NCBI RefSeq assembly: GCF_014650955.1
Contig: NZ_BMVY01000032.1
Coordinates: 1-64,000 of the forward strand
Length of the DNA: 64,000 bases
From: Streptomyces tauricus
GTDB taxonomy: Bacteria; Actinomycetota; Actinomycetes; Streptomycetales; Streptomycetaceae
Direction: 5' to 3'
In this document: positions 8,778 to 18,744 of the stretch, in pieces
Layout of the letters: each line of letters starts with the position of its first letter
Position numbering within the stretch: the stretch's first letter is position 1
The notes under the pieces: model-generated
What the model saw: the letters and a program-made list of their open reading frames with translations, nothing else
Databases searched by the model: none
Told to the model about the DNA's origin: nothing
Translations under genes and position numbers: made by a program

Positions 8778-9815
8778 ATGCCAGAGCTCACGAGCCGCAG
8801 AGGACTGCTCTTCGGCACCGCCGCCGTCTCGGCCGGTGTCCTCCTCGCCGGTTGCACCAGCAACGAGTCCGACGACGAGCCGGCCTCCAACGACCAGCCC
8901 GCCGCCGACGACAAGAAGGGCAAGCAGGTCACCATCGGCTTCGCCGGCCCGCAGGCCGACCACGGCTGGCTCAACGCGATCAACGACAACGCCAAGAGCC
9001 GCGCCAAGAAGTACGAGGACGTGACGCTGGAGATCACCGAGGGCTCCAACGACACCGCGGCCCAGATCGGCCAGATAGAGACGCTGATCAACAAGAAGGT
9101 CGACGTCCTGGTCATCCTGCCCGCCGACGGCAAGGCCCTCACCCAGGTCGGCCTCAAGGCCATGCGGGCCGGTATCCCGGTGGTCAACCTCGACCGCATC
9201 TTCAACTCCCCGCAGGCGTACCGCTGCTACATCGGCGGCGACAACTTCGGCATGGGCCTCAACGCCGGTCACTACATCGGCGAGCAGCTCAAGGACAAGA
9301 AGAACGCCAAGGTCATCGAGCTGGCCGGACTCGACAACCTGGAACTCACCAAGCAGCGCACGGCCGGCTTCGACGCGGCCCTCAAGAACTACCCGAACAT
9401 CAAGAAGGTGGCCCGCCAGGCCGCCGAGTTCACCGTCGAGTCGGGACAGGCCAAGATGTCCCAGCTGCTGCAGGCCCAGTCGAGCTTCGACGCCTTGTGG
9501 AACCACGACGACGACCAGGGCGTCGGCGCCCTGCGCGCCATCGAACAGGCCGGCCGGGACGACTTCATCATGGTCGGCGGGGCGGGCGCGCTGTCCGCCA
9601 TGCAGGCCATCGAGTCGGACAACAGCGTCCTCAAGGCCACCGTCCTGTACCCGCCCACCATGGCCGCGTCGGCGATCGACCTCGCCCGCGCGCTCGGTCA
9701 GGGCAAGGGCGTCAGCGGCCTCGCGGAGTTCGAGATCCCCTCGTCCCTGACGCTCTACTCGGCGGTCGTGGACAAGGAGAACGTCAAGACGTACCTGCCC
9801 ACCGGCTTCAAGTAG
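8778..9815 (+). CDS. Sugar ABC transporter substrate-binding lipoprotein
   Basis: 345 residues. The N-terminus has a twin-arginine start (SRRGLLFG) and a lipobox (LLAGC, Cys ~24), so it is probably a Tat-exported lipoprotein on the outer face of the membrane. An acidic linker follows, then a periplasmic-binding-protein type 1 fold like RbsB: VTIGFAGPQ, a PADGKAL segment, NLDRI, and GALRAIEQAG. It delivers sugar to the RbsA/RbsC-like pair just upstream. The ATG at 8778 has GGAAAGGGA 8 bp upstream; the open frame runs much further 5' but through noncoding repeats. The 161-bp gap downstream has no clear terminator. Confidence 0.92.
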   Translation: MPELTSRRGLLFGTAAVSAGVLLAGCTSNESDDEPASNDQPAADDKKGKQVTIGFAGPQADHGWLNAINDNAKSRAKKYEDVTLEITEGSNDTAAQIGQIETLINKKVDVLVILPADGKALTQVGLKAMRAGIPVVNLDRIFNSPQAYRCYIGGDNFGMGLNAGHYIGEQLKDKKNAKVIELAGLDNLELTKQRTAGFDAALKNYPNIKKVARQAAEFTVESGQAKMSQLLQAQSSFDALWNHDDDQGVGALRAIEQAGRDDFIMVGGAGALSAMQAIESDNSVLKATVLYPPTMAASAIDLARALGQGKGVSGLAEFEIPSSLTLYSAVVDKENVKTYLPTGFK

Positions 9816-9976
9816 GCCGTGCTCCGCCACGGGTGCCCGTCGTAGGCGCCCGCCAGGAGCGCCCGTCAGGGGTGCGGGGAAGTGCGCGGCCGGCCACACC
9901 GGACCCGCGGTCTCCGATCCACCGCACCCCGGCGGGGCGCCACCCCCCGAGCCACGACGAAGAGGAGGACCTCCGC

Positions 9977-11236
9977 ATGGCACAGCCGCAGCAGCCCGAC
10001 GAGGCACAAGCCGGGGCACAGGCAGGGGCACAGTCCGGTGCACAGGCCGGCAGACCCCCGCTGGGCGTGGGCATGGTCGGATACGCGTTCATGGGCGCCG
10101 CCCACTCCCAGGGCTGGCGCACCGCGGACCGCGTCTTCGACCTCCCGCTCCGCCCCGTCCTCGCCGCCGTCTGCGGCCGTGACGCGCAGGCCGTGGGAGC
10201 GGCGGCCGACCGGCTCGGCTGGGCCTCCGCCGAAACCGACTGGCGGGCCCTGATCGCCCGCGACGACGTCGACCTCGTCGATGTCTGCACCCCCGGTGAC
10301 AGCCATGCCGAGATCGCCATCGCCGCGCTCGCCGCGGGCAAGCACGTGCTGTGCGAGAAGCCCCTCGCCAACACGGTCGAGGAGGCCGAGGCGATGACCG
10401 CGGCCGCCGAGGCCGCCGCGGCGCGCGGCCAGGTGGCGATGGTCGGCTTCAACTACCGCCGCGTGCCCGCGACGGCGCTGGCCAGGAAGATGGTCGCCGA
10501 GGGCCGCATCGGCGCACTGCGGCACGTGCGGGTGACGTACCTTCAGGACTGGCTGGTGGACCGGGAGTTCCCGCTGACCTGGCGGCTGCGCAAGGAGACG
10601 GCGGGCTCGGGCGCGCTCGGCGACCTGGGCGCCCACATCGTCGACCTCGCGCAGTACCTGGCGGGCGAGCCGGTCATCGGGGTGTCCGCGATCACCGAGA
10701 CCTTCGTACGGGAGCGGCCGCTGCTCTCCGGGGCGTCCAGCGGCCTCTCGGCGGCCGGCGGCGGCGAACCTCCCGTCGAGGCACGCGGGCCCGTCACGGT
10801 CGACGACGCCGCCCTGTTCACCGGACGGTTCGCCTCCGGAGCCCTCGCCTCCTTCGAGGCCACCCGGTTCGCGACCGGCCGCAAGAACTCCCTGCGCATC
10901 GAACTCAACGGCGAGAAGGGCTCGTTGGCCTTCGACCTGGAGCGCCTGAACGAACTCTCGTACCACGACGGCACGGAACCGGCCGCGCACGCGGGCTTCC
11001 GCCGCATCCTCGTCACCGAACCCGACCACCCGTACCTGGAGGCCTGGTGGCCGCCGGGCCACGGCCTGGGCTACGAGCACACCTTCGTGCACCAGGTCCG
11101 CGACCTGGTCCACGCGATCGCGGACGGCGGGCGGCCACTGCCCTCCTTCGCCGACGGGCTGCAGGTGCAGCGCGTCCTGGCGGCGGTCGAGGAGAGCGCC
11201 GAGAAGAACTCCGTCTTCACCCCCATAGCCAGCTGA
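9977..11236 (+). CDS. Gfo/Idh/MocA-family sugar dehydrogenase
   Basis: 419 residues. After a ~25-residue low-complexity Ala/Gln/Gly tail (AQAGAQ repeats) comes a Rossmann domain (GVGMVGYAFMGAAHSQG) with the family's ADVDLVDVCTP-type segment and the EKP motif (VLCEKPLANT) whose Lys is catalytic. The second domain (GGSGALGDLGAH-like region, then YEHTFVHQVRDLV) is the substrate fold. Family members oxidise or reduce sugars, cyclitols or glycosides with NAD(P), often at C3. A strong AGAGGAGG lies 8-9 bp before the ATG. The next gene starts 14 bp downstream, so the two are probably cotranscribed. The exact sugar is unknown. Confidence 0.92.
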   Translation: MAQPQQPDEAQAGAQAGAQSGAQAGRPPLGVGMVGYAFMGAAHSQGWRTADRVFDLPLRPVLAAVCGRDAQAVGAAADRLGWASAETDWRALIARDDVDLVDVCTPGDSHAEIAIAALAAGKHVLCEKPLANTVEEAEAMTAAAEAAAARGQVAMVGFNYRRVPATALARKMVAEGRIGALRHVRVTYLQDWLVDREFPLTWRLRKETAGSGALGDLGAHIVDLAQYLAGEPVIGVSAITETFVRERPLLSGASSGLSAAGGGEPPVEARGPVTVDDAALFTGRFASGALASFEATRFATGRKNSLRIELNGEKGSLAFDLERLNELSYHDGTEPAAHAGFRRILVTEPDHPYLEAWWPPGHGLGYEHTFVHQVRDLVHAIADGGRPLPSFADGLQVQRVLAAVEESAEKNSVFTPIAS

Positions 11237-11250
11237 GGAGGGCCAGTCCC

Positions 11251-12255
<1,005 letters not shown>

Positions 12256-12345
12256 CCACCCCCCGCGCAGAGTTCTCTCCGGGGTGACGGCGCACCCCGG
12301 CGTATCGCACCCGCATGTACCACCAGCCCCATTCTGGAGGCACCC

Positions 12346-14919
12346 GTGCACGCGAACGACCCCACCAGCACCGACAGAACCGACAGTCACAGAGCAGACA
12401 GCCACGAAACCGACAGCCACGGAAGCGACCGTCACAGAGGCCGCCCGAAGATACGGTTCCGCAAGGCGGTCGCCCTGCTCACCGGCGCGCTCCTCGCCGG
12501 TGCCTCACTCACCCTCGCCACGCCCCCGGCGGGCGCGGCCACCGCGGACCCCGGTGCCGCTCCCGCCGCGCCGGCCACGTCCGCGTCCGCCGCGGAGGAC
12601 TTCCAGCAGGTCACCCTCGCCAAGGGCGAGCCCGAGACCGGCGAGCCCATGTCGCTGGCCGTCCTCCCGGACCGCTCGGTGCTGCACACCTCCCGCGACG
12701 GCGAGCTGCGGATCACCGACAGCGCGGGCAACACCCGCCTGGCCGGCAAGCTCGACGTCTACTCGCACGACGAGGAAGGCCTCCAGGGCGTCGGCATCGA
12801 CCCCGGCTTCGCCGACAACCGCTTCATCTACCTCTACTACGCCCCGCCGCTGGACACCCCGGCGGGCGACGCCCCCGAGACGGGCACCGCGGCCGACTTC
12901 GCGCCCTTCGACGGCGTCAACCGCCTCTCGCGGTTCGTCCTGAACGCGGACGGCACCCTCGACAACGCCAGCGAGAAGAAGATCCTCGACGTCCCCGCGA
13001 CCCGCGGCATCTGCTGCCACGTCGGCGGCGACATCGACTTCGACGCGGACGGCAACCTGTACCTGTCGACCGGCGACGACTCCAACCCGTTCCAGTCGGA
13101 CGGCTACACCCCCATCGACGAGCGGGCGAACCGCAACCCCGTCTTCGACGCCCAGCGCACCTCCGGCAACACCAACGACCTGCGCGGCAAGATCCTGCGC
13201 GTCAAGGTGAACGCCGACGGCTCGTACTCGATCCCGGACGGCAACCTCTTCGCGCCCGGCACGGACAAGACGCGGCCCGAGATCTACGCGATGGGCTTCC
13301 GCAACCCGTTCCGCTTCAGCGTCGACAAGAAGACCGGCATCCTCTACGTCGGCGACTACGGCCCGGACGCCGGTGCGGCCGACCCCGCGCGCGGCCCCGC
13401 CGGACAGGTCGAGTTCGCCCGCGTGACCGAGCCCGGCAACTTCGGCTGGCCGTACTGCACCGGCGACAACGACGCCTACGTGGACTACGACTTCGCCACG
13501 AAGACCTCGGGCGCCGCCTTCGACTGCGCCGCGCCCAAGAACACCTCGCCGAACAACACCGGTCTCACCGACCTGCCCCCGGCGCAGGCAGCCTGGATCC
13601 CCTACGACGGCGGATCGGTGCCCGAGTTCGGCACCGGCTCCGAGTCCCCGATGGGCGGACCGGTCTACCACTTCGACCCCTCCCTCGACTCGCCGGTCAA
13701 GTTCCCCGAGGCGTACGACGGCGACTTCTTCGCAGGTGAGTTCGGCCGCCGCTGGATCAAGCGGATCTCCTCGGACGGCGACGGCACCGTGCAGTCCATC
13801 AACGACGTGCCGTGGACCGGTACCCAGGTCATGGACATGGCCTTCGGCCCGGACGGCGCGCTGTACGTCCTCGACTACGGCGTGTCCTGGTTCGGCGGCG
13901 ACGAGAACTCCGCCCTCTACCGCATCGAGAACGCCACCGACGGCCACTCGCCCGTCGCCCAGGCCGCGGCCGACAAGCAGTCCGGTCAGGCGCCGCTGAA
14001 GGTCAAGTTCTCCTCGGCCGGCTCCACGGACGCCGACGGCGACACCCTCACGTACAGCTGGGACTTCGGCGACGGCGGCACGTCGACGTCCGCCAACCCG
14101 ACGCACACGTACAAGGCGAACGGCACGTACACCGCGACCCTGACGGCGAAGGACCCCGACGGCCGCACCGGCAGCTCCAGCGTGCAGATCGTCGTCGGCA
14201 ACACCGCCCCCAAGGTGACGCTCCAACTCCCCGAGGACGGCCAGCTGTTCGCCTTCGGTGACGCGGTGCCCTTCAAGGTGAGGGTGACCGACCCGGAGGA
14301 CGGCACCATCGACTGCGCCAAGGTGAAGGTCACCTTCGTCCTCGGCCACGACAGCCACGGCCACCCGGTGACCTCGGCGAACGGCTGCTCCGGCACCATC
14401 CAGACCAGCGCCGACGGCGGCCACGACGAGGACGCGAACATCTTCGGTGTCTTCGACGCCGAGTACACCGACGGCGGAGGCGGCGGCCAGCAGGCCCTCA
14501 CCACGCACGACCAGTCCGTCGTCCAGCCCAAGCACCGGCAGGCCGAGCACTTCGGCAAGTCCCAGGGCGTGACGATCACGGAGCGGGCCGGCGCCCACGG
14601 CGGAAAGACCGTCGGTGACATCAACAACAGGGACTGGATCTCCTTCGAGCCGTACGTCCTGAGCAACGCCACGAAGCTCACGGCACGCGTCTCCTCCGCG
14701 GGCACGGGCGGCAAGCTCGAAGTCCGCGCCGGATCGCCCACCGGACGCCTGCTGGGCAGCGCGACCGTCCCGGTGACCGGTGGCTGGGAGACCTTCCAGG
14801 ACGTCACCGCCTCCCTGTCCAAGGCGCCGCGCGGCACGACCACGCTCTACCTCGTCTTCAAGGGACGCGGCACCGGGGTCCTGTACGACGTGGACGACTT
14901 CACCTTCACCACCCGCTGA
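12346..14919 (+). CDS. Secreted sorbosone/glucose dehydrogenase-like protein with PKD and CBM6 domains
   Basis: 857 residues, extracellular. A polar His/Asp/Thr-rich start of ~35 residues precedes a signal peptide (FRKAVALLTGALLAGASLTLA, cleavage near AGA). Residues ~85-530 look like the six-bladed PQQ-dependent glucose/sorbosone dehydrogenase fold, with calcium- and cofactor-site-like segments (CCHVGGDIDF, LRGKILRV, GFRNPFRF, NFGWPYC). A PKD domain follows (~550-625, YSWDFGDGG), then a linker and a C-terminal CBM6-type carbohydrate-binding module (~720-857, QAEHF...DDFTFTT). It probably oxidises or binds polysaccharide-derived sugars outside the cell. GGAGG precedes the GTG. The ThuA-DUF1080 gene follows 28 bp later; these domains are also seen fused in other bacteria. 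Confidence 0.9.
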   Translation: MHANDPTSTDRTDSHRADSHETDSHGSDRHRGRPKIRFRKAVALLTGALLAGASLTLATPPAGAATADPGAAPAAPATSASAAEDFQQVTLAKGEPETGEPMSLAVLPDRSVLHTSRDGELRITDSAGNTRLAGKLDVYSHDEEGLQGVGIDPGFADNRFIYLYYAPPLDTPAGDAPETGTAADFAPFDGVNRLSRFVLNADGTLDNASEKKILDVPATRGICCHVGGDIDFDADGNLYLSTGDDSNPFQSDGYTPIDERANRNPVFDAQRTSGNTNDLRGKILRVKVNADGSYSIPDGNLFAPGTDKTRPEIYAMGFRNPFRFSVDKKTGILYVGDYGPDAGAADPARGPAGQVEFARVTEPGNFGWPYCTGDNDAYVDYDFATKTSGAAFDCAAPKNTSPNNTGLTDLPPAQAAWIPYDGGSVPEFGTGSESPMGGPVYHFDPSLDSPVKFPEAYDGDFFAGEFGRRWIKRISSDGDGTVQSINDVPWTGTQVMDMAFGPDGALYVLDYGVSWFGGDENSALYRIENATDGHSPVAQAAADKQSGQAPLKVKFSSAGSTDADGDTLTYSWDFGDGGTSTSANPTHTYKANGTYTATLTAKDPDGRTGSSSVQIVVGNTAPKVTLQLPEDGQLFAFGDAVPFKVRVTDPEDGTIDCAKVKVTFVLGHDSHGHPVTSANGCSGTIQTSADGGHDEDANIFGVFDAEYTDGGGGGQQALTTHDQSVVQPKHRQAEHFGKSQGVTITERAGAHGGKTVGDINNRDWISFEPYVLSNATKLTARVSSAGTGGKLEVRAGSPTGRLLGSATVPVTGGWETFQDVTASLSKAPRGTTTLYLVFKGRGTGVLYDVDDFTFTTR

Positions 14920-14947
14920 CCCGTCGATCCGCTGAAGGAGGTCTTTC

Positions 14948-16324
14948 ATGCGAGCAACTGGCCGTACCGTGACCGCGGTCGTCGGCGCCGCCCTGCTCAT
15001 CGGGTGTGTGTCGGGACCGGCCGCGTCGAACGGGTCGAAGGGGCACGCGGCCGGTGAACGGGTCCTCGTGTTCTCGGAGACCGCCGGGTTCCGGCACGAC
15101 TCCATCCCCGAGGGGATCGCCGCCGTGCGGGCCCTCGGGGCCGAACACGCCTTCACGGTGGACGCCACCGAGGACTCGCGCGCCTTCTCCGCGCGGAACC
15201 TCGCCCGGTACGACGCCGTGGTGTTCCTCTCCACGACCGGTGACGTCCTCACCGCCGGGCAGCAGAAGGCGTTCGAGAAGTACATCGGGCAGGGCGGCGG
15301 TTACGTGGGCATCCACGCCGCCGCCGACACCGAGTACGACTGGGAGTTCTACGGTGGCCTGGCCGGCGCCTACTTCCAGTCGCACCCGGCGATCCAGCCC
15401 GCCCGCGTCGAGGTCGAGGACCGGGGCCACCCGGCCACCTCGCACCTCGGGGAGTCCTGGAACCGCACGGACGAGTGGTACAACTACCGCTCCAACCCGC
15501 GCGACCGGGCCCATGTGCTGGCCTCGCTCGACGAGTCGTCGTACACCGGCGGCACGATGAGCGGCGACCACCCGATCGCCTGGTGCCAGGAGTACCGGGG
15601 CGGCCGCTCCTTCTACACGGGCAGCGGCCACACCAAGGAGTCGTACGCCGATCCCGCCTTCCGGCAGCACCTGCTGGGCGGCATCCGCTGGGCCGCCGGT
15701 GACGCCCAGGCCGACTGCCGTCCGGAGAAGGGCTACACGCCCCTCTTCGACGGGAGTGCCGAGTCACTGGCGGACTGGCAGCAGGCGGGGCCGGGTTCGT
15801 TCTCGCTCTCGGACGACGGAACGCTCACGTCGTCCGGCGGCCTGGGCATGCTCTGGTACGGCGCCTCGGAGTTCGGCTCGTACTCGCTGAAGCTCGACTG
15901 GCGGATGGCGAGCGCCTCCGGAGACGACAACTCCGGTGTGTTCGTGGGCTTCCCGGCCTCCGACGACCCGTGGTCGGCCGTCGACAACGGGTACGAGATC
16001 CAGATCGACGCGACCGACGCCCCCGACCGCACCACCGGGGCCGTGTACAGCTTCCAGTCCGCCGACATCAAGAAGCGCGACCGTGCGCTGAACCCGCCGG
16101 GGGAGTGGAACACGTACGAGATCCGCGTGGAGGGCGAACGACTCCGCGTCTGGCTCAACGGCGTGAAGATCAACGACTACACCAACACCGATCCGGCGCG
16201 GAGCCTGCGGGACGGTCATGTCGGCATCCAGAACCACGGTGCCGAGGACCGGGTGTCCTTCCGCGACGTCCGGATCAAGCAACTGCCGGTACGGCCGGTG
16301 CGAACCGCCGTACAGGGCGATTGA
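14948..16324 (+). CDS. ThuA / DUF1080 two-domain lipoprotein
   Basis: 458 residues. The N-terminus carries a hydrophobic stretch ending in a lipobox (LLIGC, Cys ~20), so it should be membrane-anchored outside the cell. Residues ~38-245 are a ThuA-type glutamine-amidotransferase-like domain (VLVFSETAGFRHDSI, GGGYVGIHAAAD, HPIAWCQEY, YTGSGHT). Residues ~258-450 are a DUF1080 lectin-like beta-sandwich (YTPLFDG, DDNSGVFVGFP, YEIQIDA, GVHIGIQNH-like end); DUF1080 members include 3-keto-disaccharide hydrolases. Together with the upstream dehydrogenase it suggests cleavage of oxidised glycosides. AAGGAGG lies 6-7 bp before the ATG. A terminator hairpin follows. Confidence 0.9.
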   Translation: MRATGRTVTAVVGAALLIGCVSGPAASNGSKGHAAGERVLVFSETAGFRHDSIPEGIAAVRALGAEHAFTVDATEDSRAFSARNLARYDAVVFLSTTGDVLTAGQQKAFEKYIGQGGGYVGIHAAADTEYDWEFYGGLAGAYFQSHPAIQPARVEVEDRGHPATSHLGESWNRTDEWYNYRSNPRDRAHVLASLDESSYTGGTMSGDHPIAWCQEYRGGRSFYTGSGHTKESYADPAFRQHLLGGIRWAAGDAQADCRPEKGYTPLFDGSAESLADWQQAGPGSFSLSDDGTLTSSGGLGMLWYGASEFGSYSLKLDWRMASASGDDNSGVFVGFPASDDPWSAVDNGYEIQIDATDAPDRTTGAVYSFQSADIKKRDRALNPPGEWNTYEIRVEGERLRVWLNGVKINDYTNTDPARSLRDGHVGIQNHGAEDRVSFRDVRIKQLPVRPVRTAVQGD

Positions 16325-16326
16325 GC

Positions 16327-16364
16327 GACGGCGGGCGAGGGACGCCGGACCCCCGCCCGCCGTC
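16327..16364 (+). terminator. Rho-independent-like terminator after the ThuA-DUF1080 gene
   Basis: Perfect 11-bp inverted repeat GACGGCGGGCG / CGCCCGCCGTC with a 16-base loop, starting just after the stop codon and followed by TTGTCTTCT. It marks a likely transcript boundary between the sugar module and the Ebo-like operon that begins at 16448. Confidence 0.75.
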
Positions 16365-16447
16365 TTGTCTTCTCCACCTCCACCCTCCGGCACCGGCTTT
16401 TCCGCGTTGCGTTCGCGCTGAGTTCGCGTTTGAGAGGGAGGCTGCCC

Positions 16448-17635
16448 ATGTCCGCCGAACCGTCTGTTTCCCCTTCTCGGGTCGGAGTGTGGCTGATCGG
16501 AGCACGAGGCTCCGTCGCCACGACCGCCGTCGCGGGCTGCGCGGCCGTCACGGCCGGGCTCCATCCACCGACCGGCATGGTGACCGAGACCGGCGCCTTC
16601 CACCGGGCGGGCCTGCCCTCCTTGCCCTCGCTCGTCTTCGGCGGCCACGACGTCGTCGACTGCCCACTGCCGAAACGGGCCGAGTCGCTGGCCGCGGGAG
16701 GTGTCCTGCCCCACGACCTGCCGTCCGCCGTCGCCGCCGAACTGGCCGCCGCCGACCGGGAGATCAGCATCGGCGGGCCCCTGCCGGGCGACACCCGGAC
16801 CGAGGACGAACTGATCGAGGCCCTCGCCCAGGACATCCGCGACTTCACCCGCCGGGGCGGCCTCGCCCGGACCGTCGTGGTGAACGTGGCCTCCACGGAA
16901 CCCGTCCCCGAGGGCGACGCCCTCCCCGCCAGCTCCCTGTACGCGGCTGCCGCGCTGCGGGCCGGCTGCCCGTACGTCAACTTCACCCCGTCCGCGGGTC
17001 TGCACCACCCCCGGCTCGCACCGGCGGCGGCCTCCTCCGGACTGCCGTACGCCGGCCGGGACGGCAAGACGGGCCAGACCCTCCTGCGGTCGGTCCTCGG
17101 CCCGATGTTCGCGCAGCGCGCCCTTGCGGTCCGCGCCTGGTCCGGTACGAACCTGCTGGGCGGCGGTGACGGCGCGGCCCTCGCCGACCCGGCAGCCGCC
17201 GCGGCCAAGAACGCGGGCAAGGAACGCGTCCTCGCCGACACCCTCGGCACGGTCCCCGAGGGTGAGACCCACATCGACGACGTACCGTCCCTCGGCGACT
17301 GGAAGACCGCCTGGGACCACATCGCCTTCGACGGCTTCCTCGGCACCCGGATGGTCCTCCAGACGACCTGGCAGGGCTGCGACTCCTCCCTCGCCGCCCC
17401 GCTGATCCTGGACCTGGCCCGCATGGTCGCCCGCGCCCACGAACTCGGCCTCTCGGGCCCGCTCGCCGAACTCGGCTTCTACTTCAAGGACCCGGTGGGG
17501 GAGGGGCCCGCGGCCCTGGGCGAGCAGTACGCCCACCTGATCGGCTTCGCCGAACGGCTGCGGCAACTCGCGCCCCCGCCGGGGCCGGGAACGGGCCCCG
17601 CGGTCCCGGAAGGCGTCGCGGGTGAGCACCGGTGA
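16448..17635 (+). CDS. Inositol-3-phosphate synthase family sugar-phosphate cyclase
   Basis: 395 residues of the myo-inositol-1-phosphate synthase family. It has the NAD-binding LIGARGSVATT, the active-site block GRDGKTGQTLLRS...F, GTNLLGGGDG, and a C-terminal segment with LIGFAERL. These enzymes cyclise glucose 6-phosphate through a transient NAD oxidation. The actinobacterial housekeeping Ino1 is similar in length, but this copy sits in an Ebo-like operon, so it may serve a specialised cyclitol. The ATG at 16448 has GAGAGGGAGG 6 bp upstream; an in-frame TTG at 16430 is less likely. It overlaps the UbiA gene by 4 bp (GTGA), tying the two translationally. Confidence 0.87.
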   Translation: MSAEPSVSPSRVGVWLIGARGSVATTAVAGCAAVTAGLHPPTGMVTETGAFHRAGLPSLPSLVFGGHDVVDCPLPKRAESLAAGGVLPHDLPSAVAAELAAADREISIGGPLPGDTRTEDELIEALAQDIRDFTRRGGLARTVVVNVASTEPVPEGDALPASSLYAAAALRAGCPYVNFTPSAGLHHPRLAPAAASSGLPYAGRDGKTGQTLLRSVLGPMFAQRALAVRAWSGTNLLGGGDGAALADPAAAAAKNAGKERVLADTLGTVPEGETHIDDVPSLGDWKTAWDHIAFDGFLGTRMVLQTTWQGCDSSLAAPLILDLARMVARAHELGLSGPLAELGFYFKDPVGEGPAALGEQYAHLIGFAERLRQLAPPPGPGTGPAVPEGVAGEHR

Positions 17636-18744
17636 ACGCGCTGCTCGGCTTGCTACGCCCCGGTAGGAGCCGTGCCCCCGGGCGGGGCGGGCGCGGTACG
17701 ACACCCGTTCGCACCTGGCCGAAAGAGCCGAAAGGCAGGGAACAGGTGCAAAAGCCGCGGCCGGCGCCGCGCGCGGCGGGTGCGGGACTGCGCGCGTGGG
17801 TGGAGCTCCTGCGCCTGCCCGCCCTGTTCACGGTCCCCGGCGACGCCCTCGCGGGCGCCGCGGCCGCCGGGGCCCGTCCGAACCCCCGGACCCTGCTGGC
17901 CATCGGTTCCTCCCTCTGCCTGTACGAGGCCGGTATGGCCCTCAACGACTGGGCCGACCGCGCCGAGGACACCGTCGACCGCCCGCACCGCCCCCTGCCC
18001 TCCGGCCGCGTCAAGCCGGCCGCCGCCCTCGCGGCGGCCGGGGGCCTGACGCTGGCGGGCCTGGCCCTCGCGTCCCGCGCGGGCCGCCGCCCGCTCGCGG
18101 TCGCCGGCGCCCTGGCGGCCACGGTCTGGTCGTACGACCTGGTCCTCAAGCGCACGCCCGCCGGTCCCGTGGCGATGGCCGCGGCCCGGGGCCTGGACCT
18201 CCTCCTCGGCGGGGTGACCTCGGGCGGCGACACCCGCAAGGCGGTGCCGTCCGCCCTGACGCTGGCCACGCACACCCTGGCCGTCACCACGGTCTCCCGC
18301 CACGAGACCCAGGGCGGCTCCCCGTGGGCCCCGCTGACCGCCCTGGCCACCACGACAGCCCTGACCTGGTCCCTGACACACGACCCCGCCGACCGCGCGG
18401 GCGCCCCCCGCGCGAGTGGCCCGCCACCGCAGAACGCATCGACCGCCACCGCTCCCACCTTCAGGGACCCCCCTCCCCGGCCCAGGGGACTCACCCTGGA
18501 CATCGCCACCCTGAGCGGGGCACTCACCACCCTCTATGCCGTGACCTCGGCCCGCCCTCTCCTCCACGCCGCCCTCAACCCGTCACCCCCACTGACGCAG
18601 AGAGCCGTCGGCGGCGGAATCCGGGCCATGATCCCGCTCCAGGCGGCCCTCGCCGCCCGCTCCGGAGCCCCCGTCACGGCCCTGCTGACAGCAGCCCTCG
18701 CCCCGGCCGCCCGCAGGTTCAGCCGAAAGGTGAGCGTGACATGA
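17632..18744 (+). CDS. eboC: UbiA-like prenyltransferase, EboC / SCO3242 family
   Basis: 370 residues from a GTG overlapping the previous stop. After a ~55-residue polar N-terminus comes a UbiA-type membrane protein (start LRAWVELLRLPALFT). The Mg-prenyl-diphosphate motif is NDWADRAEDTVDRPHRPLPSG (N-D-x2-D-x3-D core), with a second YDLVLKRTPAG region. UbiA enzymes move prenyl chains onto acceptors inside the membrane. The N-terminus may be over-long, since the family normally begins near residue 55. A Pro/Ala/Thr-rich insert (~265-290) interrupts the membrane helices. Context (cyclase upstream, EboA/B/E downstream) marks it as the EboC-like member. Acceptor unknown. Confidence 0.85.
   Translation: MNALLGLLRPGRSRAPGRGGRGTTPVRTWPKEPKGREQVQKPRPAPRAAGAGLRAWVELLRLPALFTVPGDALAGAAAAGARPNPRTLLAIGSSLCLYEAGMALNDWADRAEDTVDRPHRPLPSGRVKPAAALAAAGGLTLAGLALASRAGRRPLAVAGALAATVWSYDLVLKRTPAGPVAMAAARGLDLLLGGVTSGGDTRKAVPSALTLATHTLAVTTVSRHETQGGSPWAPLTALATTTALTWSLTHDPADRAGAPRASGPPPQNASTATAPTFRDPPPRPRGLTLDIATLSGALTTLYAVTSARPLLHAALNPSPPLTQRAVGGGIRAMIPLQAALAARSGAPVTALLTAALAPAARRFSRKVSVT

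Noticed and set aside
12505..15285. 926-codon minus-strand frame opposite the secreted dehydrogenase
   Set aside because: Val/Gly/Arg-rich composition with no motif; the plus strand encodes a complete signal peptide, propeller, PKD and CBM6.
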